DNA of 41,845 nucleotides from Rhodoplanes elegans. Its GTDB lineage: Bacteria; Pseudomonadota; Alphaproteobacteria; Rhizobiales; Xanthobacteraceae. Where the stretch lies: assembly GCF_016653355.1 (NCBI RefSeq), contig NZ_NHSK01000150.1:1-41845 (forward strand). Direction: 5' to 3'. Shown piece after piece: positions 24,227 through 32,641 of the stretch. The first letter of the stretch is position 1. The number at the start of each line of letters is the position of its first letter. The notes beneath the pieces are model-generated. The model saw only the letters and a program-made list of their open reading frames with translations, did no database searches and was not told the origin of the DNA. Made by a program: the position numbers and the translations under genes.

Positions 24227-25144
24227 TCAGAAGTGCGACGTCAGGCGCAACAGAATCTGGTTCTTCTCGTAATTGGTGAGATCGAGCGATCGCGGATCGC
24301 CGACCGCCTTGCCGGCGACCTGATAGTTCCAGGTGCCGGACAGGCCGATCGTCTTGGACAGCATCATGTGGAAGGTCGGGCCGACATAGAGCGCCTCGCC
24401 TTTGAAGTCGGAGAGGCCGAGCGTCCCGTAGGAGCGCAGATACCGGGTCTCGATGCCGATCAGGGTGAGCGGCCGGAACTGATACGACAGCGCGCCGTGG
24501 ATCGCCCACTCGGAATCACGCTCCCAGTCGCGGGTGCCGAGCTCGCGCGAGGTGCCGCCCGACCAGCCGACATTGACGGCCCCGAATAGTTTGTCCTTGA
24601 CGATCTCCTTGTCCATCAGGAGCGAGAGCACCGTGCCCCACGCCTCGGTGCGCCGTCCCGAGGTCGGATCGACGCCGGCCCAGCCGGGCTCGAGGTTGAC
24701 CGTGAGGCCGAACGGGTCCCTGTGCCGGTCGAGCACCTTGTAGCGCATCTCGACGGACGCCTCGTGGAGATTCGCCTCGCTCAGATTGTCGAGACCCTCG
24801 ACGCCGCGGATTCGGTGCGAGCCGAACGTGAAGCCCGGCGCCACCCGGAAGTTGTCCGTCACCGTGTACTTGAAGTGGGTGTGGGTGGCGGTCGAGAAAT
24901 AGGTCCCGTAGCGCTTGGCGATGCCCGAGAAGGTCTCGAGCTCCATCTCGAAGTCACCCTTCTCGCCGATGTCGGAGCCCATCGTGATGCCGAAGATGTG
25001 CTCGGTATCGAGGCCGTCGCCGTGAGACGGCTCGGAGGCGCCGGCCGGACCGCCGAGCGCGACGGTCGCTCCGAACAGGACGGCAGCGAGCAGGCTGCGC
25101 CGAGGCGACGAGAAACGCGCGACCGCGCGACGATCCGGTGTCAT
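24227..25144 (-). CDS. Outer-membrane beta-barrel protein of unknown function
   Basis: This 305-aa precursor has a signal peptide (SLLAAVLFGATVALGGPAGASE, cleaved near GAS-EPS). The mature protein is a run of amphipathic strands ending in LRLTSHF, with the terminal Phe used for barrel insertion. The early motif HIFGITMGSDIGEKGDFEMELE and later YVGPTFHMMLSKTIGLSGTWNYQV recall the outer-membrane transporter/MetA-like barrels, but I cannot name a family safely. It has no homology to CzcC or TolC, so it is not an obvious channel for the neighbouring pump. ATG 25144 follows AAAGGGGG. An ICE/Irr-like palindrome about 100 bp upstream suggests iron control. Confidence 0.75.
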   Translation of the reverse strand: MTPDRRAVARFSSPRRSLLAAVLFGATVALGGPAGASEPSHGDGLDTEHIFGITMGSDIGEKGDFEMELETFSGIAKRYGTYFSTATHTHFKYTVTDNFRVAPGFTFGSHRIRGVEGLDNLSEANLHEASVEMRYKVLDRHRDPFGLTVNLEPGWAGVDPTSGRRTEAWGTVLSLLMDKEIVKDKLFGAVNVGWSGGTSRELGTRDWERDSEWAIHGALSYQFRPLTLIGIETRYLRSYGTLGLSDFKGEALYVGPTFHMMLSKTIGLSGTWNYQVAGKAVGDPRSLDLTNYEKNQILLRLTSHF

Positions 25145-25239
25145 GACAAACCCCCTTTGGCCACCCCCGCGGCCGCAATGGCCGCACCGTGCAGTTGCAA
25201 GTCGTTCGCGTCAAGTAAGTTTGACAACGAATTCAATAT

Positions 25240-25256
25240 GTTAGAACAGTTCGAAA
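25240..25256. promoter_or_regulatory. ICE/Irr-like palindrome upstream of the barrel gene
   Basis: GTTAGAA-CAG-TTCGAAA matches 12 of 14 defined positions of the ICE motif (TTTAGAA-N3-TTCTAAA) bound by the iron regulator Irr. An overlapping perfect repeat, CAGTT-CGA-AACTG, lies at 25247-25259. It sits in the AT-rich part of the 194-bp interval before the barrel gene; the only other neighbour is the 3' end of sitD. Confidence 0.4.
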
Positions 25257-25338
25257 CTGCACTTCACGCTCTCTCGCAAGCCCTTGCGAGGCATTGTTGC
25301 CGAACCGCAACGCCGCCTGAATGTTTGGCCGCGGCGCA

Positions 25339-26196
25339 TCAGCCCGCCTCGACCGGGCGGGCGCGGCGCGCCAGCACGCCGTGGCGGGGCGCGAACAGGA
25401 AGGCGAGCCCGAACAGGGCGGCCTGCGTCAGCACGATGCAGGCACCGGGGGCGCCGTCGATGTGGAAGCTCGCCAGCGTGCCGACCACGGCCGAGGTCAC
25501 GGCGCTCGCGGTGGCGATCGCGAGCATGCGGCCGAACCGGTCGGTGAGCAGATAGGCGGTGGCGCCCGGCGCGATCAGCATGGCGATCACCAGGATGATG
25601 CCGACCGCCTTCAGCGCCGCGACGATGGTGAGGGCGAGCAGCACCAGGAGGCCGTAGTGCAAGAGGCGCACCGGCAGTCCGATGGTCCGGGCGTGGCCCG
25701 GATCGAAGCAGTAGAGGAGGAGGTCGCGGCGGAACGCCAGCACGACGAGAAGCGTGCCGCCGGCCACCACGGCGGTCTCGATCACGTCTTGCGCCGTCAC
25801 GCCGAGCACGTTGCCGAACAGGATGTGATCGAGATGCTGGTCGGTGTCGACCCAGGTGAACAGCACCAGCCCGAGGCCGAACATGCCGGAGAACACGATG
25901 CCCATCACGGTGTCCTCCTTCACCCGGCTGTTCTCCTTCAGGTAGCCGGTGAGGAGCGCGCAACCGAGCCCGGCCGCGAAGGCGCCGAGCGCGAGCGGCA
26001 GGCCGGCGACGTGGGCGAGCACGATGCCGGGCAGCACGGCGTGGGAGATCGCGTCGCCCATCAGCGACCAGCCCTTGAGCACCAGGAAGCACGACAGCAC
26101 CGCGCAGACCGCACCGACCAGCACGGCGACAACGAGCGCCCGTTGCATGAACGGGTAGGCGAGCGGGCCGGAGATCCAGTCGAGGAGCATGCTCAC
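25339..26196 (-). CDS. sitD: Manganese/iron ABC transporter permease SitD
   Basis: This 285-aa ABC-3 family integral membrane protein has about 8-9 hydrophobic segments. Motifs include KGWSLMGDAISHAVLPG near the N-terminus and VIAMLIAPGATAYLLTDRFGRM, shared with its partner SitC. The two permeases form the membrane channel of the importer. GTG 26196 is preferred over ATG 26190: GGAGG lies 7 nt before the GTG, and the GTG overlaps the sitC stop as GTGA. The C-terminus ends in an Arg-rich cytoplasmic tail. It is the last gene of sitABCD. Confidence 0.9.
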   Translation of the reverse strand: MSMLLDWISGPLAYPFMQRALVVAVLVGAVCAVLSCFLVLKGWSLMGDAISHAVLPGIVLAHVAGLPLALGAFAAGLGCALLTGYLKENSRVKEDTVMGIVFSGMFGLGLVLFTWVDTDQHLDHILFGNVLGVTAQDVIETAVVAGGTLLVVLAFRRDLLLYCFDPGHARTIGLPVRLLHYGLLVLLALTIVAALKAVGIILVIAMLIAPGATAYLLTDRFGRMLAIATASAVTSAVVGTLASFHIDGAPGACIVLTQAALFGLAFLFAPRHGVLARRARPVEAG

Positions 26197-27062
26197 GACA
26201 CCGCCTCCAGGGTCGCGGCGCGGCGGCGGCGCGCGGCCAAGAGGCCGTGCTTCGGCGCGAGCACGAAGGCGGCGAGGAAGACGAGCGTCTGCAGCGTGAC
26301 GATGACGCCGCCCGTCGCCCCGTCGAGGAAGTAGCTGAGATAGGCGCCGACCGCGCTGGTCGTCACGCCGAGCGCGACGCTGATCGCGATCAGCCGGCCG
26401 AACCGGTCGGTGAGCAGATAGGCGGTGGCGCCCGGCGTCACCACCATGGCGATGACCAGGCAGGCGCCGACCGCCTGCAGGGCCGCCACCGTGCAGGCGC
26501 TGAGCAGGGTGAAGAACACGATCTTCAGCGCGCCGACCCGGATGCCGATCGAGCGGGCATGCGCCTCGTCGAAGAACGTCACCATCATGTCCTTCCAGAC
26601 GACCGCCATCACGAGAAGCGAAACGCCGGCGATGATCACGATCTGCACCACGTCCTCGTCGGCGATGGCGAGGATGTTGCCGAGCACGATGGTCTGGATG
26701 CTCACCGCGGTCGGCCGCAGCGAGGCGATCAGGAGGCCTGCCGCGAACAGCGTGGTGAAGACGAGGCCGATGACGGCATCCTCGCGCAGCCGCGACTTCT
26801 GCCGCACCACCACCATGGCGAGCGAGGCGAGGAGGCCGGCCGCGAAGGCGCCGGCCGCGAAGGGCGCCCCGACGATCGCCGCGACCGCGACGCCCGGGAC
26901 GATCGAGTGCCCCAGCGCGTCGCCCATCAGCGACCAGCCCTTGAGCATCAGATAGCTGGAGAGGACCGCGCAGGTGCCGCCGACGAGTGCGCTGACCCAC
27001 ATGGCCTTGCGCATGTACTCGTAGCCGAACGGGACGAGCAGCTCGGCGACAAGCGTGTCCAT
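26193..27062 (-). CDS. sitC: Manganese/iron ABC transporter permease SitC
   Basis: This 289-aa ABC-3 permease has multiple TM helices. It has the same landmarks as SitD (KGWSLMGDALGHSIVPG, VIAMVVTPGATAYLLTDRFGRL), so the two are paralogous halves of the channel. ATG 27062 follows the sitB stop with a single base between, and its stop overlaps the sitD GTG start, consistent with one coupled transcript. It ends in a basic tail (ARRRRAATLE). Confidence 0.92.
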   Translation of the reverse strand: MDTLVAELLVPFGYEYMRKAMWVSALVGGTCAVLSSYLMLKGWSLMGDALGHSIVPGVAVAAIVGAPFAAGAFAAGLLASLAMVVVRQKSRLREDAVIGLVFTTLFAAGLLIASLRPTAVSIQTIVLGNILAIADEDVVQIVIIAGVSLLVMAVVWKDMMVTFFDEAHARSIGIRVGALKIVFFTLLSACTVAALQAVGACLVIAMVVTPGATAYLLTDRFGRLIAISVALGVTTSAVGAYLSYFLDGATGGVIVTLQTLVFLAAFVLAPKHGLLAARRRRAATLEAVS

Positions 27063-27063
27063 G

Positions 27064-27984
27064 TCAGCCCCGGGTCTCGGAGTCGTCGCGGGCGCTGTCG
27101 CCGTAGAACACCAGCGGCCGCTCGTCGTCGGTCAGCACAGTCAGGCTGCGGCGCTCGGCGTCCTCGTGCAGGGCAGGGCCGCCCAGGCTGAAGTTCCGCA
27201 GCGCGCCCCCGAACGTGCGCTCGAGATTCGCGCGGGTGAACACGGCCGCGGTCGGTCCGGCGGCCAGCACGGTGCGGTCGAGCAGCACGACCTGATCACA
27301 ATAGTCCGGGACGCTGCCGAGATCGTGGGTCGACACCAGCATCACCTGGCCGGCGTCGCGCAGCTCGCGCAGGAGCGCGACGATCGCCGCCTCGGTGGTC
27401 ACGTCGACTCCCGTGAACGGCTCGTCGAGCAGGATGATGCGGCCCTCCTGGGCGAGCGCACGGGCGAGGAAGACGCGCTTCTTCTGCCCGCCCGAGAGCT
27501 CGCCGATCTGGCGCTTGCGGAACGCCGTCATGCCGACCCGCTCCAGCGCTTCGTCGACCTTGCGGCGGTCCTCGCGCGAGGCGATGCGGAACAGGTTCAT
27601 GTGGCCGTAGCGGCCCATCATCACCACGTCCTCGACCAGGACCGGAAAATTCCAGTCGACGTCCTCGCTCTGCGGCACATAGGCGACGATGTTCCGCTTC
27701 AGCGCCGTCTCGACCGGCAGGCCGGCGAGCCGCACCCGGCCGACGGAGGGCCGCACGAAGCCCATGATCGCCTTGAACAGCGTCGACTTGCCGGAGCCGT
27801 TGACACCGACCAGCGCGCAGATGGTGCCGGGATCGAGCGCGAAGGAGGCGTCGCGCACCGCCGTCAGCCCGTTCGGATAGGTGACCGAGACGCGGTCGAC
27901 CAGGATGCCGTCCCGGCCCGCCACCGTGGTCGGCATCTCTGACGCCGCCACGATCGTGCGCGGAGCCGTCATCGGGGCATGCAT
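27064..27984 (-). CDS. sitB: Manganese/iron ABC transporter ATPase SitB
   Basis: This 306-aa cytoplasmic ATPase powers the SitCD permease. Walker [10 protein letters not shown] is at about 60-68, the signature LSGGQKKR at 163-170, Walker B IILLDEP at 183-189, and the switch histidine is in STHDLG. It extends about 50 residues past the usual ABC fold, ending in an acidic tail ([13 protein letters not shown]), longer than typical SitB/MntB. Start 27984 is the first ATG; ATG 27972 (MTAPRT) is a possible alternative since neither has a strong ribosome site. It begins 13 nt after the sitA stop. Confidence 0.93.
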   Translation of the reverse strand: MHAPMTAPRTIVAASEMPTTVAGRDGILVDRVSVTYPNGLTAVRDASFALDPGTICALVGVNGSGKSTLFKAIMGFVRPSVGRVRLAGLPVETALKRNIVAYVPQSEDVDWNFPVLVEDVVMMGRYGHMNLFRIASREDRRKVDEALERVGMTAFRKRQIGELSGGQKKRVFLARALAQEGRIILLDEPFTGVDVTTEAAIVALLRELRDAGQVMLVSTHDLGSVPDYCDQVVLLDRTVLAAGPTAAVFTRANLERTFGGALRNFSLGGPALHEDAERRSLTVLTDDERPLVFYGDSARDDSETRG

Positions 27985-27997
27985 GTGCGGACCCCGA

Positions 27998-28942
27998 TCA
28001 TTGCCCGAACCCCTTGGCGATGGTTTCGACCGTGACCTTCAGGAGATCCAGATAGGTCGGCACCGGCCCGCCGGCGGCGCTCAGCGAGTCGACATAGAGG
28101 ACGCCGCCGTAGCGCGCCCCGGTCTCGCGGGCGACCTGCCTGGCCGGCTTGTCCGAGATGGTGCTCTCCGAGAAGACGACCGGGATCTTGTCGGCACGCA
28201 CGAGGTCGATGACCTTGCGGACCTGGCGCGGCGTGCCCTGCTCGTCGGCGTTGATGGGCCACAGATAGGCCTCGCGCAGCCCATAGTCGCGCGCCAGATA
28301 CGAGAACGCGCCCTCGCTCGTCACCAGCCAGCGCTGCTGCTCGGGTATCGCGGCGAGCCGCGCCCGCAGCGGGGCGTCGAGCGCCTTGATCTGCTCCGCA
28401 TAGGCCGTAGCATTGCGGGCATAGGCCTCGGCATTGGCCGGATCGCGCGCCGCGAGCGCCTTGCGGATGTTCTCGACATAGACGAGCGCATTGGTCGGCG
28501 ACATCCAGGCATGCGGGTTGGGCTTGCCCGTGTAGGGCCCCTCGCGGATGCCGAGCGGGGTTATGCCCTCGGTGACGACGACGCTCGGCACCTCGCGCAC
28601 ATTCGCGAGGAACTTCTCGAACCAGCGCTCGAGGTTGAAGCCGTTCCACAGGACGAGGTCGGCGCCCTGCGCCCGCACGATGTCCTGCGGGGTGGGCTGA
28701 TAGTCGTGGATCTCGGCGCCCGGCTTGGTGATCGACTCGACCACGGCGCGGTCGCCGGCGACGTTCTTGGCGATGTCGGCGATCACCGTGAAGGTGGTGA
28801 CGACCTTCAGGGGCGTGCCGGCCGGGCGATCCGGCCCGGCCATGCGCGGCTGGACTTGCGCCGCGGCCGAGCCGACGGAAAACGTCATCGCGACCAGGGC
28901 CGCGAGCCAAAGACGGTGCGCCAGCCGGCGGCCGGTCGTCAT
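27998..28942 (-). CDS. sitA: Manganese/iron-binding periplasmic protein SitA
   Basis: This 314-aa cluster A-I solute-binding protein has a signal peptide ending near SAAAQ. The likely metal ligands are all present: His79 (AEIHDY), His144 (NPHAW), Glu210 (TSEGAF) and Asp285 (YVDSLSAA), with the same mutual spacing as I recall for SitA/YfeA. The long blocks [19 protein letters not shown] and [13 protein letters not shown] are SitA-like rather than ZnuA-like, and there is no His-rich loop, so Mn(II), perhaps with Fe(II), is favoured over zinc. ATG 28942 follows GGGAGGA. It leads the operon sitABCD, behind two Mur/Fur-type palindromes. Confidence 0.95.
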   Translation of the reverse strand: MTTGRRLAHRLWLAALVAMTFSVGSAAAQVQPRMAGPDRPAGTPLKVVTTFTVIADIAKNVAGDRAVVESITKPGAEIHDYQPTPQDIVRAQGADLVLWNGFNLERWFEKFLANVREVPSVVVTEGITPLGIREGPYTGKPNPHAWMSPTNALVYVENIRKALAARDPANAEAYARNATAYAEQIKALDAPLRARLAAIPEQQRWLVTSEGAFSYLARDYGLREAYLWPINADEQGTPRQVRKVIDLVRADKIPVVFSESTISDKPARQVARETGARYGGVLYVDSLSAAGGPVPTYLDLLKVTVETIAKGFGQ

Positions 28943-28985
28943 CCTGCTTGTCCTCCCGCGGCATTCCCCGCCGCCAGTCCGCAAT

Positions 28986-29000
28986 TGCGAATTATTTGCA
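28986..29000. promoter_or_regulatory. Mur/Fur-type box 1 of sitA
   Basis: TGCGAAT-T-ATTTGCA is a 7+1+7 inverted repeat with one mismatch, extending to TTGCGAAT/ATTTGCAA. Its lower edge is 43 bp from the sitA ATG. It resembles the Mur-responsive sequences of rhizobial sitABCD promoters, as I recall them. Confidence 0.55.
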
Positions 29001-29040
29001 AAACAAGATGGGGCCGTCGAGCGCGGCTGTCAACACGCGT

Positions 29041-29055
29041 TGCAAACGGTTTGCA
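29041..29055. promoter_or_regulatory. Mur/Fur-type box 2 of sitA
   Basis: TGCAAAC-G-GTTTGCA is a perfect 7+1+7 palindrome, 55 bp (centre to centre) upstream of box 1. Two such boxes in front of sitA match the arrangement known for the manganese regulator Mur in Rhizobium. Confidence 0.6.
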
Positions 29056-29196
29056 GGTAGGGCAGCGGCAGGGTGTCGCGGGGAAGTCGCCGGATAACGC
29101 GCGCCGCGGCGTGTCCCGGACGCGGGGCATCTCACCGCGAGCCTGGGCCCAAGGCGATTCAGAGAAGCTCGGCTCTGATGTTCTGGTCACGGCTTC

Positions 29197-29275
29197 CGCT
29201 CGTTCCCGCGCAGGCGGGAGCCCAGGGGCGTCACGACGTGTGGCTCTGGATCCCCGCCTTCGCGGGGATGAGCGG
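29197..29275. repeat. Full palindromic repeat (CGTTCCCGC-GCGGGA / TCCCCGC-GCGGGGA)
   Basis: Left arm 29197-29226 and right arm about 29246-29275 are inverted copies, each containing its own short hairpin (TTCCCGC...GCGGGA and ATCCCCGC...GCGGGGAT). It lies between the 3' end of the mdtC-like gene and the sitA promoter. Partial copies are at 15008-15051 and 16257-16290. Confidence 0.75.
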
Positions 29276-29305
29276 AGTGTGGGGCACGCGCTCGGGTGGG
29301 CGGGC

Positions 29306-32300
29306 CTACTCGGCCGGCACCGGCCGCGCCGCGTCGCCCGGGCCGGCCGCCCGGCCGCCGTCGCGTCCCGCCTGGCCCTTGCCCCACCAGCGGCGGTGCA
29401 GGCGGTCGAGCAGCAGATAGATCACCGGCGTCGTGTAGAGGGTGAGCACCTGCGACACGACGAGCCCGCCCATGATGGTGATGCCGAGCGGGCGGCGCAG
29501 CTCCGAGCCGGGGCCGGTGGCGAGCACCAGCGGCAGCGCGCCGAGCAGCGCCGCGAACGTGGTCATCAGGATCGGCCGGAACCGCACCACGCAGGCCTCG
29601 TGCACGGCCTGCGCCGGGGTGAGCCCGCGCGAGCGCTCGGCCTCCAGGGCGAAGTCGACCAGCATGATGCCGTTCTTCTTGACGATGCCGATCAAGAGGA
29701 TGATCCCGATGAAGGCGATCACGGTCAGCTCGGCCTTGAACATGTTGAGGGCCAGGAGCGCGCCGAGCCCGGCCGAGGGCAGCGTCGAGATGATGGTCAG
29801 CGGGTGGGCGAGGCTCTCGTAGAGCACGCCGAGCACGATGTAGACGGCGAGCAGCGCGGCGAGCAGCAGGAGCGGCTGGGCGCCGGCGCTCTGGGCGAAG
29901 TTCTTGGCGTCGCCGGCGAAGTCGGTGCGGATCGAGTCGGGCAGGTGCATCTCGTCGACCGCCTTGCGGATCTCCGCCGTGGCGGTGGCGAGCGGCATGT
30001 CTCCGGTCAGGTTGTACGTGATGGTGACGGCCGGGAACGGCCCCTGGTGATTGATGACGAGCGGTGCGAGCCCGCGCTCGAAGCGCGCCACCGCCGAGAG
30101 CGGCACCTGCGTGCCCTTGCTGGCCTGCACGTAGACGCGGTCGAGGTCGGACGGGTCGCGCTGCCAGCGCGGATCGATCTCCAGCACCACCCGGTACTGG
30201 TTGCGCTGGGTGAAGATGGTCGAGACCTGACGCTGCGAGAAGGCGTTGTTGAGCGCGTCGCTGATCTCCTGCACGTCGACGCCGAGGCGCGCCGCGGCGA
30301 CGCGGTCGATCACCACGTCGGCCTGCAGGCCGCCCTGCTCGCGGTCGGTCGACACGTCGATGACGCCCGGCACCTTGCCGATGCGCTCCTGCACCTTCGG
30401 CACCCAGGCCTGCAGCTCGTCGAAGTTCGGGCTCCACAACGTGAACTGATACTGCGAGCGGCTGGAGCGCCCGCCGACCCGCACGTCGGACGCCGGGAAC
30501 ATGAAGACGCGCACGCCCGGGATGCCCATCAGCTTGCCGCGCAGGCGATCGACGACGCGCTGCGCCGTCACGCCGCGCTCGGCGAGCGGCTTCAGGCTGA
30601 TGAACAGCCGGCCGTTGTTGACCGAACCGCTCCAGCCGGAGCCGCCGACCGACGAGCCGACGCCCGACACGGCCGGGTCAGACAGCACGATCTCGGTCGC
30701 CCGCTGCTGGAGCTGCAGCATCTCCTGATACGAGACGTCGGTCGCCGCGACCACGCCGCCGAAGATCAGGTTGGTGTCGTCCTGCGGGATGAAGCCCTTC
30801 GGCGTGACGACGTAGAGATAGACGGTCAGCCCGATGGTGAGGAGGAGCGACAGCACCGCCATGAAGCGATGGCGCAGCACCACGTCGAGGCTCTTGGCAT
30901 AGGCCCGCACCAGGGCGCCGAGGACGCCGTCGACGATCCGGTCGAACCGCCCGCTGTGTCCCGGCGCGCGCTTGACGAAATGCGCGCAGATCATCGGAGT
31001 GACCGACAGCGACACGACGGTCGACACCACGATGGCGGCGGCGAGCGTCATCGAGAACTCGCGCAGGAACCGCCCGACGATGCCGCCCATGAACAGGATC
31101 GGGATGAAGGCGGCGATCAGCGACAGGCTGATCGAGATCACCGTGAAGCCGATCTGGCGGGCGCCCTCGCGCGCCGCCTGCAGCGGCGTCAGCCCCTTCT
31201 CCAGGTTGCGGAAGGCGTTCTCGATCATCACGATGGCGTCGTCGACGACGAAGCCGACCGAGACGATCAGGGCCATCAGCGAGAGATTGTTGATCGAGTA
31301 GCCGAGCGCCCACATCACGGCGCAGGTTCCGGCGAGCGACAGCGGCACCGTGATGCCGGCCGCGACCGTCGCGGCGCCTTGGCGCAGGAACACGTAGACG
31401 ACCAGCATCACCAGCACGATGGTCGCCGCGAGCGTGAACTTCATGTGCTGCACGCTCGCCCGGATCGTCTCGGTGCGATCGGTCAGGACCGAGATCTCGA
31501 GATCGGCCGGGATCCAGCGCTGCAGCTCGGGGATCAGCGCCCGGATGCGGTCCACCATCGTGATCACGTTGGCGTCGGCCTGCTTGGTGATGATCAGCAG
31601 CACCGAGGGGTCGCGGTTGAACCAGGCGGCCGAGCGGCTGTTGCGGGTGCTCTCGTCGACGGTGGCGATCGCGCCGAGCCGCACCACGGCGCCGTCCCTC
31701 GCCCGGACCACGATGTTCTCGTAGTCACGCACCGCGCGGAGCTGGCCGTTGGTGCCGATCGTTTCGCCGAGCCGGTCGCCGTCGAAGGTGCCGAGCGGGC
31801 CGGTCGCGTTGGCGTCGACGATCGCCTTGCGCACGTCCTCCAGGGCCAGCCCCATGGCGGCGATCGCGCCGGGATCGACCCGCACCCTTATCGCCGGCTG
31901 CTCGGCGCCCGAGACCGACACCTCGGCGACGCCGTCGACCTGGGCGATGCGCTGGGCGATCACCGTGTCGGCGACGTCGTAGACGGCGCTCGGCCGCATC
32001 GTCTTGGAGGTGAGCGCCAGGATGAGGGCGGGCGCCGCCGCCGGGTTCATCTTGCGGAAGGTCGGCCGCGCCGGCAGGTCGCCGGGCAGATCCGAGAGCG
32101 CCGCGTTGATGGCGGCCTGGACGTCGCGCGCCGCCCCGTCGACGTTCCGCGACAGGTCGAACTGGGCGACGATCGAGGTCGAGCCGAGCGACGAGGTCGA
32201 GGTCAGCTCGGTGACGCCGGGGATCTCGCCGATGCGCCGCTCCAGTGGCGCCGCGACGGTCGCCGCCATGATCGCCGGGTCGGCGCCGGGCCGGCTCGCC

Positions 32301-32443
32301 GACACCCGGATGGTCGGCAGATCGACGGCCGGCAGGCTCGCCACCGGCAAGTTGTCGTAGGCGACGAGACCGACGAGGAACAGCCCGATGGCGAGCAGCG
32401 TCGTCGCGATCGGTCGTGCGATGAACGGGCCGGAGAAGTTCAT
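29306..32443 (-). CDS. mdtC: Multidrug RND pump, MdtC-like subunit
   Basis: This 1045-aa RND transporter of the HAE type has 12 TM segments, with TM4 GFVVDDAIVMIEN carrying the paired Asp residues of the proton relay. Sequence blocks such as FIARPIATTLLAIG, NLEKGLTPLQAAREGARQIGF and GIVKKNGIMLVDFALEAER match MdtC/MuxC. With the MdtB-like protein it should form a heterotrimer exporting amphiphilic compounds such as bile salts or novobiocin in known cases. It is the last gene of the operon. The 198-bp gap to mdtB is filled by a repeat whose end also supplies the AGAGGG upstream of ATG 32443. The C-terminus has an extra Gly/Ala/Pro tail of about 30 residues. Confidence 0.9.
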   Translation of the reverse strand: MNFSGPFIARPIATTLLAIGLFLVGLVAYDNLPVASLPAVDLPTIRVSASRPGADPAIMAATVAAPLERRIGEIPGVTELTSTSSLGSTSIVAQFDLSRNVDGAARDVQAAINAALSDLPGDLPARPTFRKMNPAAAPALILALTSKTMRPSAVYDVADTVIAQRIAQVDGVAEVSVSGAEQPAIRVRVDPGAIAAMGLALEDVRKAIVDANATGPLGTFDGDRLGETIGTNGQLRAVRDYENIVVRARDGAVVRLGAIATVDESTRNSRSAAWFNRDPSVLLIITKQADANVITMVDRIRALIPELQRWIPADLEISVLTDRTETIRASVQHMKFTLAATIVLVMLVVYVFLRQGAATVAAGITVPLSLAGTCAVMWALGYSINNLSLMALIVSVGFVVDDAIVMIENAFRNLEKGLTPLQAAREGARQIGFTVISISLSLIAAFIPILFMGGIVGRFLREFSMTLAAAIVVSTVVSLSVTPMICAHFVKRAPGHSGRFDRIVDGVLGALVRAYAKSLDVVLRHRFMAVLSLLLTIGLTVYLYVVTPKGFIPQDDTNLIFGGVVAATDVSYQEMLQLQQRATEIVLSDPAVSGVGSSVGGSGWSGSVNNGRLFISLKPLAERGVTAQRVVDRLRGKLMGIPGVRVFMFPASDVRVGGRSSRSQYQFTLWSPNFDELQAWVPKVQERIGKVPGVIDVSTDREQGGLQADVVIDRVAAARLGVDVQEISDALNNAFSQRQVSTIFTQRNQYRVVLEIDPRWQRDPSDLDRVYVQASKGTQVPLSAVARFERGLAPLVINHQGPFPAVTITYNLTGDMPLATATAEIRKAVDEMHLPDSIRTDFAGDAKNFAQSAGAQPLLLLAALLAVYIVLGVLYESLAHPLTIISTLPSAGLGALLALNMFKAELTVIAFIGIILLIGIVKKNGIMLVDFALEAERSRGLTPAQAVHEACVVRFRPILMTTFAALLGALPLVLATGPGSELRRPLGITIMGGLVVSQVLTLYTTPVIYLLLDRLHRRWWGKGQAGRDGGRAAGPGDAARPVPAE

Positions 32444-32450
32444 GGCGGGG

Positions 32451-32604
32451 CCCTCTTACCCTCTCCCTGAGGGAGAGGGTCGGGGCGCGCCCCAGGCGCG
32501 CACCGGGGTGAGGGTTTACGGCGCCGATGGAGGCCTCCGCACCCCCTCACCCGGATCTCGCGCGACCGCGCGAGATCCGACCTCTCCCCGCTGGGGAGAG
32601 GTGA
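32451..32604. repeat. Mosaic palindromic repeat between mdtB and mdtC
   Basis: CCCTCTCCCTGAGGGAGAGGG at its left end (21 bp, a near-perfect hairpin around 32459-32479), a central part, ATCTCGCGC/GCGCGAGAT, and CCTCTCCCC/GGGGAGAGG at the right end give three nested stems. Elements of this kind are common between genes in GC-rich proteobacteria. It separates two genes that would be expected to be adjacent. Confidence 0.7.
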
Positions 32605-32641
32605 ACCAAGGGCCGCGCCCGCGTGCCGCTGCGTCATCACC

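Noticed and set aside
25211..25224. TCAA-N6-TTGA near the barrel gene as a FixK box
   Set aside because: The half-sites are in everted order, not the TTGA...TCAA order of FixK/FNR sites.
27881..32470. A 1529-codon open frame on the plus strand
   Set aside because: It is antisense to sitA, part of sitB and the whole mdtC-like gene, is dominated by Arg, Asp, His and Gly, and has no domain. It is a by-product of high GC content; the minus-strand genes are unambiguous.
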